Source: Halorubrum halodurans
GTDB lineage: Archaea > Halobacteriota > Halobacteria > Halobacteriales > Haloferacaceae
Assembly (NCBI RefSeq): GCF_002252985.1
Contig: NZ_NHPJ01000099.1
Span: 1 to 39,047, forward strand
Direction of reading: 5' to 3'
DNA length: 39,047 bases
This document shows positions 28,505-36,879 of the stretch, piece after piece. Position numbers and translations under genes: made by a program. Within the stretch, counting starts at the first letter, position 1. Every line of letters starts with the position of its first letter. The notes under the pieces are model-generated. The model ran no database searches. It had not been told where the DNA came from and saw only the letters and a program-made list of their open reading frames with translations.

Positions 28505-31411
28505 TCAGTCCCAGAACGACTGCGTCCGCGCGTACTCGCGCTCCTGGCGCAACACGTCGCGGTAGAACTCGTCCTCGTCCTCGCGCAGCCGGTTGATGAT
28601 CCTGGCGGCGTTGTGCGGACCGACCCCGCGGGCGGCCATCGCGATCACCGCGCGCTTTCCGTGCGTCTGGACCAGGCTCGCCGCCCGGTGTGCCCGCTCG
28701 GTTCGCCGCTCCTGTTCGTCGTCCTTCTCCGTGGCGCGGACGGCCGCGACCGTCTCCTCGTCCCACGGGTTCAGCGACGCGATCCGGGTCGACCCGCACT
28801 CGGGACACTCGGGACGGTCGTCGACCCGCCTGACCTTCGTCGTCCGCTCCCAGTCCCGACAGTGGAGACAGAAGAGCCGAACCCGGTCGTTCCGGATGCG
28901 TTCGCGGACCGTCTCGATCACGTCGGCGTCGGCGTTCTCGGGCACGAGGAACTCCGTGCCGGCCGACCGGCCGGCCGTGCCGAGCGGCGTGCGCTCGCGG
29001 GCCGTCTCGAGCGCGATCGTCCCGGACCGGATCCCCTCGAGGATCCCCGCCGTCTCCGCGACCGCGAGGTCGACGTGGAACACCTCCCGGAGCGCCTCCT
29101 CGTAGACGGGGGTTCCCTCGAGCGCCGCGAGCAGCCGGTCGCCGCCGAACTTCCCGCGACCCTCCCGGTAGCGCTTTATCGACCCGAACTTCGCGGCGAC
29201 CTGCGCCAGGGTGAACTTCAGCGCGTCCGAGTTCTTCACGGCGATCTCGAGGTACGCCTCCAGCCCCTCCGGGTCGGTCGTCTCGAGGACCTCCCGGAAC
29301 GCGCCGGGACCGACCCCGCCCGGCACCTCGAACTCGACGCGGTAGGGGTCGACGTCCATCCCCACCGACGACCCCGCGCGCTGGCCGACGAGCGCGGCGA
29401 GCAGCCGCGCGAGCGTCTCGTTGACCTCGTGGCCGAACGTCGCGTTCACCGCGACGGTCCGCGCGCTTCCCTCGATGGTGACCCGCTCGTCGGTCGGCAC
29501 CGGATGGCCGGCGTCCACGTGGTCCGCGATCGGGCCGATCGCCTCCCGGACCGTCCGCTCGTCCGCCGGATACCGGTCCGCGAGGTCGCACGCGACCGCC
29601 GCGGGCGTCGACCCGGCCGCGAGCGCGCTCGCGACCTCGCCGCGGATCCGGCCGACCTCCTCGGCGACGGGTCTCGGAACCGGGATCTCCTGGCCGACCC
29701 ACGACGGCACCTCCCCGGCGGGGTCGGCGATCGGGGTGACCTCGACGCGCTCCTCCTCCTCGTCGACCGCCGTGATCCGCCACATCTCGCCGCGCTGGAC
29801 GAACGTCTCGCCGGGGCCGGCGAAGTTGACGACGAACCGCTCGTCCAGGGTGCCGATCCCCCGCCGCGAGGACATGTCGTACACCTCGTAGGTGGACTCG
29901 TCGGGGATCATCGAGAGGTTCGCGTAGAAGTACTGCCAGGTGCCGCCGGACTTCTCGAGGGTGTCCGACTCCTCGTCGAGCCACAGCAGGCGGTTGCCGT
30001 CCAGCTCGCGGACGACCTCCTGGAACGCCGGCTCCGAGAGGTCCCGGAAGGGGTACGCGTTCGTGACCGTCTCGTAGGCCTCCCTGGCGTGGACCTCCCC
30101 CTCGTCCATCACGACGCCGACGACCTGGTTCGCGACCGTGTCGAGGCTGCCGTGGTGGATGCTCGCGGGCTCGACGAGCCCCTCGCCGGCCCGCCGGGCG
30201 ATCGCCATCGCCTCCAGCGTGTCGTCGCCGCCCCCCGTCACGACCGTCCCCTCGGAGACCAGATCGCGGCGGTGGCCGGCGCGCCCGACCCGCTGGAGCA
30301 GCCGGGCGACCTCGCGGGGGCTCCCGTACTGGACCACGTGGTCAACCCGGCCCACGTCGATGCCCAGCTCCATCGAGGACGTACAGACGAGCCCGTCGAC
30401 CTCGCCCGCCTTGAAGCGGTCCTCCACGTCGACGCGGACCTCAGTCGAGAGCGATCCGTGGTGGACCTCGATCGTGACCGCCTCGTCCGCGGGGTCGTCC
30501 TCGGCGAGCGCCTTGAACCGCGAGCCGAGTGCCTCCGCGGTCTGTCGCGTGTTGACGAAGATCAGCGTCGACTCGTGGTCCGCGACGATCTCGCGGATCG
30601 TCCGCACGTGGCTCGCGGTCGTCTCGTCGGTCGCGAGCTCGCCCGCCAGCCGCGAGTCGCGGTCGGTGATCGCGGGGTCGAGCACGCGCACGTCGGTCCG
30701 GGTTCCGGCGGCGACCTCGACCGTCTCGAACGCGCGGTCGCCCGTCCGGTCCGGGTCGCGCCGCCCGCAGCCGACGAGGAACCGCCCCACCTCCTCCGGC
30801 GACCCCACCGTCGCGCTCAGTCCGATCCGCTGGAACGGGCCCGACACCCGCCGGAGCCGCTCGAGCCCGACCGTGAGCTGGGCGCCGCGTTTCGCCGACG
30901 CCAGCTCGTGGACCTCGTCGATCACGACGTGTGTGACGTCCTCGAGGGCGGCCCGCATCTTCGAGCCCGTCAGGATCGCCTGGAGCGTCTCGGGCGTCGT
31001 GATCAACACGTCCGGCGGGTCGTCGGCCTGCTTCGACCGCTCGTACCGGGTGGTGTCGCCGTGGCGCACCGCCACCTCGATCCCGAGCCGGTCGCCCCAC
31101 CACTCCAGCCGGTCCATCATGTCGCGGTTGAGCGCGCGGAGCGGGGTGACGTAGAGCGCGGAGATCCCCTCCCGCGGCGGGTCGCCGGGGGCGTCGCGTG
31201 CCGCGTGTATCGCGTCGAGGACGGGCAGCATCGCGGTCTCGGTCTTCCCGGTCCCCGTCGGCGCGAGGACCAGGGCGTTCCTCCCGGCCGCGATCGGCGG
31301 GATCGCCTTCCGCTGTGGCTCCGTCGGCGTGGAGAACCCCCGCTCCGAGAGCGCCTCGCGGACCTCGCCGCCGAGGTGAGTGAAGGCGTCCATACCCGAC
31401 GAGTCCGACAT
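28505..31411 (-). CDS. lhr: Lhr-like superfamily 2 DNA/RNA helicase
   Basis: Helicase of 968 aa. The N-terminal motor has the Q-motif-like TPTEPQRKAIPPI, Walker A APTGTGKTE (residues 50-58), motif II DEVH (165-168), SATVGSPEEV (about 200) and motif VI LLQRVGRAGHR. After the two RecA domains comes the Lhr-core winged-helix and beta-barrel part, then near residues 845-875 two CxxC pairs (CLHC, CPECG) that probably bind zinc. Archaeal Lhr proteins act in DNA repair/recombination and some on RNA. A TATA-like CTTAATC (31443-31449) is 32-38 nt upstream; Met7 (ATG at 31393) is an alternative start. The gene stands apart from its neighbours. Confidence 0.93.
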   Translation of the reverse strand: MSDSSGMDAFTHLGGEVREALSERGFSTPTEPQRKAIPPIAAGRNALVLAPTGTGKTETAMLPVLDAIHAARDAPGDPPREGISALYVTPLRALNRDMMDRLEWWGDRLGIEVAVRHGDTTRYERSKQADDPPDVLITTPETLQAILTGSKMRAALEDVTHVVIDEVHELASAKRGAQLTVGLERLRRVSGPFQRIGLSATVGSPEEVGRFLVGCGRRDPDRTGDRAFETVEVAAGTRTDVRVLDPAITDRDSRLAGELATDETTASHVRTIREIVADHESTLIFVNTRQTAEALGSRFKALAEDDPADEAVTIEVHHGSLSTEVRVDVEDRFKAGEVDGLVCTSSMELGIDVGRVDHVVQYGSPREVARLLQRVGRAGHRRDLVSEGTVVTGGGDDTLEAMAIARRAGEGLVEPASIHHGSLDTVANQVVGVVMDEGEVHAREAYETVTNAYPFRDLSEPAFQEVVRELDGNRLLWLDEESDTLEKSGGTWQYFYANLSMIPDESTYEVYDMSSRRGIGTLDERFVVNFAGPGETFVQRGEMWRITAVDEEEERVEVTPIADPAGEVPSWVGQEIPVPRPVAEEVGRIRGEVASALAAGSTPAAVACDLADRYPADERTVREAIGPIADHVDAGHPVPTDERVTIEGSARTVAVNATFGHEVNETLARLLAALVGQRAGSSVGMDVDPYRVEFEVPGGVGPGAFREVLETTDPEGLEAYLEIAVKNSDALKFTLAQVAAKFGSIKRYREGRGKFGGDRLLAALEGTPVYEEALREVFHVDLAVAETAGILEGIRSGTIALETARERTPLGTAGRSAGTEFLVPENADADVIETVRERIRNDRVRLFCLHCRDWERTTKVRRVDDRPECPECGSTRIASLNPWDEETVAAVRATEKDDEQERRTERAHRAASLVQTHGKRAVIAMAARGVGPHNAARIINRLREDEDEFYRDVLRQEREYARTQSFWD

Positions 31412-31523
31412 GTTCTGATCGTTCCCGGTTGGGCGCTCGGGCGATTAAGCCCGTCGCCGCGCGCGGTGGGGCCCGCGCGAGCGAGCGCCGGGAGTCGCCG
31501 TCGACGGGAGCCGCCGCCCCCTC

Positions 31524-33791
31524 TCAGTCGGCGCGGCGCAGTTCGACGGTGAACACGCTGCCGGTCGGCTCGCCGTCCTCGACCCACACGTCGCCGCCGT
31601 ACTTGTCGACGAGCGTCTCGACGAGGTACAGTCCGATCCCCGTGCCCCCGCTCTCGAGGCCCTTCTCGCCCTCCTGGAATATCTGCTCCTTGTGGTCGTC
31701 CGGGATTCCGGGGCCGTTGTCCGCGATCGACACGCACACCGCGTCGTCCGAGAGCCGGGTCGAAACCGTGATCTCCGCCACCTCCTTGTCGTTGTGGACG
31801 ACCGCGTTCGTCAGCAGGTTCCGGAACACCGCCTCCAGCAGGTCGTCCGCCAGTACCGTCACGTCCGGTATCGACCCGTCGACGGTGACCGCGGCGCGGT
31901 CCTCGTCCGACCGGATCCGTTCGATCTGGCCGGTGAGTTCGGTCCGGAGGTCCACCGGCGTCCGCTCGGAGCCGGCCTGTAACAGCACGTCGGTGACGTC
32001 CCTGGCGGTCTCCGTGATGTCGGCCGCCTGCCGCGCCGCCCCGATGACCGTCCGCGCGTACGTCCGGCTCTGGTCGTCCGGCAACGACTCCTCGAGGAGT
32101 TCGGTGTACGCCTCGACGACCATCAGCTGGTTCCGGATGTCGTGGCGAACGACCTGGTTCAACAGCTTGAGGTTGTCCCGCTGTTCCTCGAGCGTCCGCT
32201 CGTACTCCTTGAGTTCGGTCACGTCGCGGGCGTATCCCAGAACGGCCTCCTCGCCCGTCTCGGCGATCCGATAGGGGATCTTCGTCGTCTGGAGGATCCG
32301 CGTCTCCCCGCTCGCCGTGGTCAGCGTCTCCCCGTCTATCGTCTTCGGCTCGCCCGACTCGAGCACGGCGAGGTCGTCCTGCCGGAACGCCTCGGAGTCC
32401 TCGACGTCGGGGATGATGTCCGCCTCCGATCGCCCCTCGACCTCCTCGGGCGTCTTCCCGTACGCCGCCGCGGTCGCCTCGTTCGCCAGGAGGTACTCGC
32501 CCTCGCGGTTCTTCACGAACACGAGGTCCGGCACGAGGTCGATGATCTGCCGGAGCTCCTCGCGGGTCGATTCCAGGGCGATCTCGTACTCCTTCCGCTC
32601 GGTGACGTCCTGGAACAGCCCCAGCGCTCCGGTGACCGTCCCCCCGTCGTCGAACTGCGGGTCGCCGATCGCCCTGACCCACCGGGTCTCCCCGGACCTC
32701 GTGACGATCCGCAACTCGAGGTCGTACGGCTCGCCCTCCGTCCGCAGCCGCTCGAAGGCGGCCTCGATCGCGTCGCGGTCGTCCGGGTGATAGAACTCCA
32801 TCCCGTCCCCCAGATCGACCGACTCGTCCGTCGGCACGCCGTGAATGCGGTACACCTCGTCGCTCCACGTGAGCGACTCGTCGACCAGGTCCACCTCCCA
32901 CCAGCCGATCGACGCGCTCTCCTGGGTGCGCTCGATGAGCGTCCGCGTGCGCTCCAGCTCCGTCTCCCGGCGCTTTCGGTCGTCGATGTCGAGGTGGATG
33001 CCGACCGCCCGAACCGGCTCGTCGTCCGCGTCCCGCTCGACGACCCGCCCGACGTCGCGGATCCACTTCCACTCGCCGTCGGCGGTCCGCATCCGGTGTT
33101 CCGCGTCGTAGTACTCGGTCTCGCCGGCGATGTGGGCGGACAGGGCGTCCTCGACCGCCTCGAGGTCGTCGGGGTGGACGCGTCGCTCCCACGCGTCCAG
33201 GTGCGGCTCGATCTCGTCGAGCGAGTGTCCGAGCATCGACGCCCACTGGTCGTTGAACTCGACCTCGTCGGAGGTCATGTCCCAGTCCCACACCCCCAGC
33301 TGGGCGCCCTCGACCGCGAGCTCGAGCCGGTCTTTGATCCGTTGGAGCGTTCGCTCCCGCCGTTTCTGGTCCGTGACGTCTCGGGCGACGCCGACGACCT
33401 TCGTCACCGACCCGTCCTCGACGACCGGACTCAGCCGCGTCTGCCACTCCCGTTGCCCGCCGGGCAGCGCGAGCGACTCCTCGTACTCGATCGTCTCGCG
33501 GGCCTCGACACAGCGACGATAGTTCTCGGCGACCGACGCTCCCTGTTCGTCGCCGAGCAGCTCTCGCGGCGTCTCGCCGCGTATCTCCTCGAGCGAGATC
33601 CCGGTGAGCCGCTGGTGCGACGCGTTCGTCCGTTGGAACCGAAAGGCGTACCCCCCGTCCTCCTCCTCGACGTCGATCAGGAAGACCGCGTCCTCCATCT
33701 CACAGAAGATGGTCTCGTAGACGTCCCCGTCCGCGTCACCGACCGCGGGATCGGACTCGGCGTCCGGAGACGGTCCTTGCCGACTTCCCAT
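31524..33791 (-). CDS. Multi-PAS sensor histidine kinase, soluble
   Basis: Protein of 755 aa with no membrane segment. Four PAS domains follow one another (roughly residues 24-145, 155-275, 285-400 and 405-525; for example QLGVWDWDMTSDEVEFNDQW, ASIGWWEVDLVDESLTWSDE, LVPDLVFVKNREGEYLLANE). PAC ends such as GVARDVTDQKRRE and GLFQDVTERKEYE separate them. The phosphoacceptor is in VVRHDIRNQL (His near 550) and the ATPase domain has NLLTNAVVHND, DNGPGIPDD and GTGIGLYLV. It likely senses redox, light or ligand in the cytosol. No response regulator is adjacent. The ATG at 33791 has a TATA-like box (33813-33819) 22-28 nt upstream. Confidence 0.92.
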   Translation of the reverse strand: MGSRQGPSPDAESDPAVGDADGDVYETIFCEMEDAVFLIDVEEEDGGYAFRFQRTNASHQRLTGISLEEIRGETPRELLGDEQGASVAENYRRCVEARETIEYEESLALPGGQREWQTRLSPVVEDGSVTKVVGVARDVTDQKRRERTLQRIKDRLELAVEGAQLGVWDWDMTSDEVEFNDQWASMLGHSLDEIEPHLDAWERRVHPDDLEAVEDALSAHIAGETEYYDAEHRMRTADGEWKWIRDVGRVVERDADDEPVRAVGIHLDIDDRKRRETELERTRTLIERTQESASIGWWEVDLVDESLTWSDEVYRIHGVPTDESVDLGDGMEFYHPDDRDAIEAAFERLRTEGEPYDLELRIVTRSGETRWVRAIGDPQFDDGGTVTGALGLFQDVTERKEYEIALESTREELRQIIDLVPDLVFVKNREGEYLLANEATAAAYGKTPEEVEGRSEADIIPDVEDSEAFRQDDLAVLESGEPKTIDGETLTTASGETRILQTTKIPYRIAETGEEAVLGYARDVTELKEYERTLEEQRDNLKLLNQVVRHDIRNQLMVVEAYTELLEESLPDDQSRTYARTVIGAARQAADITETARDVTDVLLQAGSERTPVDLRTELTGQIERIRSDEDRAAVTVDGSIPDVTVLADDLLEAVFRNLLTNAVVHNDKEVAEITVSTRLSDDAVCVSIADNGPGIPDDHKEQIFQEGEKGLESGGTGIGLYLVETLVDKYGGDVWVEDGEPTGSVFTVELRRAD

Positions 33792-33855
33792 ACGGATCGG
33801 TGGGGCGGCAGGGTTTAAGGGGTGCCGATCCGAGGACCTCCCGATCCGGCGCCGC

Positions 33856-35307
33856 TCACGTCACCCCGCCCTCGCCGACCGCGTACGCCAGGTGGTCCCC
33901 GCTCTCGAGGAGCGCCTCGATCCGGTCGACCACCGCGAGCACGTCGGCGAAGGCGGTGTACGGCGCGGCCGGACACACCCGCACGACGTTTGGGGGCCGG
34001 AAGTCGACCACGACGCCGCGGTCGGTCAGCGCCTCGCTCAACCGCTCGGCCTCGGGGTGTTCTAAGGCGACGTGGCCGCCGCGGGCGTCGCGGTCGCGGG
34101 GCGTGCCGACCGAGACCTCGGGGAGCCGCTCGTCGACCGAGGCGATCAGGAAGTCGGTGAGCGCGAGCGACTTCGCGCGGATCCGGTCGATGCCGGCCTC
34201 CCGCAGCGTCTCGATCGAGCCCTCGAGCGGGGCCGCCGCCAGGAGCGGCGGCGTGCCGATCTGCCACGCGCCCGCGGAGTCGGCGGGCGTGTAGGTCATG
34301 TTCATCTCGAACTGCGTCGCCTTCTCGTGGCCCCACCACCCCGCCAGCGCCGGGGTGAGCCCGTGGTGTCGCTCGGCGACGAACAGCGCGCCGATCGCGC
34401 CCGGTCCCGCGTTGAGGTACTTGTACGTACACCACACCGCGAAGTCGACGTCCGCGTCCGCGAACGCGTGCGGGACGGCCCCCACGGAGTGGGCGGCGTC
34501 GAACCCCGCGTACGCCCCGGCGTCGTGGGCCGCCTCCGTGATCCGCGCCACGTCGAACAGCTGTCCCGACCGGTAGAGCGCGGTCGGCATGAAGACGATC
34601 CCGACGTCGTCGTGTGCCTCGAGGGCGGCCTCGACGTCGCGCGGGTCGATCGTCCGCCCGTCGCGGCTCTCCACGATCCGGAGCTTCTCGTCCGGATCGA
34701 TCCCCCGCGACCGGAGCTGTGCGCGGATCGCGTAGTGGTCGGAGGGGAAATCGAGGTCGTTGACCAACACCGCGGGATCGACGTCGGGATCGCCGCCGGA
34801 CGCCCACGTCCCGTCGGCGGCCGCGTGCCCCGCCCGGTCCGGGCCGTTGCCCGCGCGAAGCTCGTCCAGGAACGTCCCGACGAGGGTGTGAACGTTCACC
34901 GTGATCGAGTTGCCGACGACGACCTCGTCGGGGGCGGCGCCGACGAGCGGGGCGAGCGCCGCGCCGATCCGCTCGCCGACCTCGAACCACGGCGGGTCCG
35001 CGTCGGTCCACCCGCCGATCAGCAGCTCGCGCCACTCGTCGACGACGCGGTCGAGGCTCGCGAGCGCGGCGTCGCTCGCGGGACCGAGGGAGTTGCCGTC
35101 CATGTACAGCACGTCGTCGGAGACCGAGAAGCGGTCGGCGAACCCCGAGAGGGGGTCGTCCCCATCGAGGCGGGCGGCGACCGCGACCGGATCCGCGTCG
35201 AACCCGCCGCGGTCGAGCGCCGCGGTCGCGGGGGCGTACGGGTCGTCGCCGTCGGCCGAGGACGGACCGTCCGTGGCGGGAGCGTCGTCGCCGTGTGCGT
35301 CGTCCAT
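33856..35307 (-). CDS. kynU: Kynureninase
   Basis: PLP enzyme of 483 aa, predicted to cleave L-kynurenine (or 3-hydroxykynurenine) to anthranilate (or 3-hydroxyanthranilate) plus alanine. Family marks are YMDGNSLGP near residue 68, the phosphate-site NSITVNVH, FDAAHSVGAVPH, and the PLP lysine in CTYKYLNAGPG, followed by GWWGHEK and FRPPNVVRVCPAAPY-type C-terminal motif (VVRVCPAAPY). There is an acidic extension of about 30 residues at the N-terminus and an insert near residues 150-175 (GNGPDRAGHAAADGTWASGG). A TATA-like GGCTTAG (35331-35337) is 24-30 nt upstream. Other kynurenine-pathway genes are not in the window. Confidence 0.94.
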   Translation of the reverse strand: MDDAHGDDAPATDGPSSADGDDPYAPATAALDRGGFDADPVAVAARLDGDDPLSGFADRFSVSDDVLYMDGNSLGPASDAALASLDRVVDEWRELLIGGWTDADPPWFEVGERIGAALAPLVGAAPDEVVVGNSITVNVHTLVGTFLDELRAGNGPDRAGHAAADGTWASGGDPDVDPAVLVNDLDFPSDHYAIRAQLRSRGIDPDEKLRIVESRDGRTIDPRDVEAALEAHDDVGIVFMPTALYRSGQLFDVARITEAAHDAGAYAGFDAAHSVGAVPHAFADADVDFAVWCTYKYLNAGPGAIGALFVAERHHGLTPALAGWWGHEKATQFEMNMTYTPADSAGAWQIGTPPLLAAAPLEGSIETLREAGIDRIRAKSLALTDFLIASVDERLPEVSVGTPRDRDARGGHVALEHPEAERLSEALTDRGVVVDFRPPNVVRVCPAAPYTAFADVLAVVDRIEALLESGDHLAYAVGEGGVT

Positions 35308-35330
35308 ACGGGGAGGGACGCCGCCGGCGA

Positions 35331-35337
35331 CTAAGCC
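35331..35337 (-). promoter_or_regulatory. TATA-like box of kynU
   Basis: Minus-strand GGCTTAG lies 24-30 nt before the kynU ATG at 35307, so kynU can be transcribed apart from the MFS gene that precedes it on the same strand by 102 nt. Confidence 0.45.
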
Positions 35338-35409
35338 CTTCCGGGGGTCGAGGGGGCGTCGGGTCGACCCCGCCGACGGCGAGTTCGGTGCGCCGTCGGC
35401 CGCGACGGC

Positions 35410-36750
35410 TCACTCCCTGGACTCGCCGAACCGGTGGACGGACGCGGCGGCGAGCGCCCCGCAGGCCGCGATCCCGGCGATCACGAGGAACAGCTCTCGG
35501 GTGCCGGCGGCCGTGAGGACGAACCCCGCGAGCCCGGCCCCGAGCGACCCGACGCCGAAGATCGCGAGGTAGGTGTAGCCGAACGACAGCCCCCGCGTTC
35601 CCGCCGGCGAGTAGGCCGCGACGGTCGCCTGCGAGAGCGGCTGGACGGTGAACAGCGCGACGCCGAGCAGCCCGGAGACGAGCAGGAACGACCAGACCTC
35701 CCCGGTGGCCGGCACGAACGCCAGCGCGAGCGCCGCCAGGACGGTCATGAGGTAGACGAGCCCCCGCTCCGGCGGGATCCGGTCCGCGATCCGCCCGCCG
35801 AGGTACTGGCCGGGGACGCCGACCATCAGGATCGCGACGTAGAGGTACCGCGCCGGGTCGAACTCCTCGCCGAGCGCGCCCGAGGGGTCGACGATGCCGA
35901 GGTCGGCGAAGCCGCCGAGCGCGTCCCCGAGCAGGTCCGGGAGGAAGGTGAGGAAGGTCCGGTAGTAGAGCCCGCTGAACGTGACGAACACCAACACGAG
36001 CGCGAACCCGAGCGTCAACAGCGACCGCGTGTCGCCGACGAAGCCGGCGAGCGAACTCCCCAGGCTCGCGTCTCCGTTCCCGTCCGCGGCGACGGCCTCG
36101 GCGCCCTCGTCGCTCGCACGGTCGGAGTCGCCGTCGGCCGCCGCGTCGTCCGGCGCCGCGGGCGTCGCGTCGTCCGGCGCCGCGTCGGCACTCGCGAGCG
36201 CGGCGTCGACATCGACGGTGGAGCCGTAGGCGGCGACCAGGAACGCCGGGACCGTGAGCAGCGCGGCGACGACCCGCCAGTCGAAGGCGACGAGCAGCAG
36301 GACCGCCGCGAGGGGGCCGAGCGCGATGCCGAGGTTGCCGCCGATGCCGTGGTAGCCGAGCGCGGTGCCGCGGCGCTCGACCGCCTTCGAGAGCAGCGTG
36401 AGCCCGGCCGGGTGGTAGACGCTCGCCGTGACGCCCCACACCGCGAGCGCGATCGCGAGCACCGGGAGGCTCGGCGCGGCCCCGACGAGCAGGAATGCGC
36501 CGCCCATCCCGAGCAGGCACGCGAGGATGACCGGCTTCGAGCCGAAGCGGTCGACGACCACGCCGCCGGGGAGCGCCCCGACGCCGAAGAGCCCGTAGCC
36601 GACCGTGACGAGCGCGCCGAGCGTCGCCGCCGTGGTCGAGAACTCCGCGATCCACACCGTGAGCAGGATCGGAATGGACAGCTCGTAGGTGTGGACGAGC
36701 CCGTGGGAGCTCGCCGTGAAGGCGACGATGCGTCGCTCGTTCGCGTCCAT
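35410..36750 (-). CDS. MFS transporter
   Basis: Major facilitator protein of 446 aa with about 12 helices. It has the MFS motif A region GGVVVDRFGSKPV after helix 2, and GGRIADRIPPERG after helix 8 (the second half's version). The central loop is long, acidic and Ala-rich (about residues 175-225, PDDATPAAPDDAAADGDSD) and is written with an 18-bp direct repeat at 36143-36160 and 36167-36184. It resembles fosmidomycin-resistance/sugar-transport type MFS exporters, but substrate is unknown. The ATG at 36750 starts MDANERR, with a TATA-like GTTATC (36778-36783) 28-33 nt upstream; the far longer open frame upstream is a GC artefact. It precedes kynU on the same strand. Confidence 0.88.
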   Translation of the reverse strand: MDANERRIVAFTASSHGLVHTYELSIPILLTVWIAEFSTTAATLGALVTVGYGLFGVGALPGGVVVDRFGSKPVILACLLGMGGAFLLVGAAPSLPVLAIALAVWGVTASVYHPAGLTLLSKAVERRGTALGYHGIGGNLGIALGPLAAVLLLVAFDWRVVAALLTVPAFLVAAYGSTVDVDAALASADAAPDDATPAAPDDAAADGDSDRASDEGAEAVAADGNGDASLGSSLAGFVGDTRSLLTLGFALVLVFVTFSGLYYRTFLTFLPDLLGDALGGFADLGIVDPSGALGEEFDPARYLYVAILMVGVPGQYLGGRIADRIPPERGLVYLMTVLAALALAFVPATGEVWSFLLVSGLLGVALFTVQPLSQATVAAYSPAGTRGLSFGYTYLAIFGVGSLGAGLAGFVLTAAGTRELFLVIAGIAACGALAAASVHRFGESRE

Positions 36751-36879
36751 GTGAACTCGAGGTTCATCGGGGACGGTGATAACCCCGCGGATACATGAGG
36801 AGGTTGCCGGGACGGTCGGGCGGTTCGATGCCCGTTTCCCAAGCGTTTTCGTGGCGTGTGAGGAACTCGGAACCCCGAC

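Noticed and set aside
28409..31552. Open frame of 1047 codons opposite the Lhr helicase
   Set aside because: The translation is an Arg/Asp/Leu-rich shadow of the helicase gene with no motif, while the opposite strand has all helicase motifs in order.
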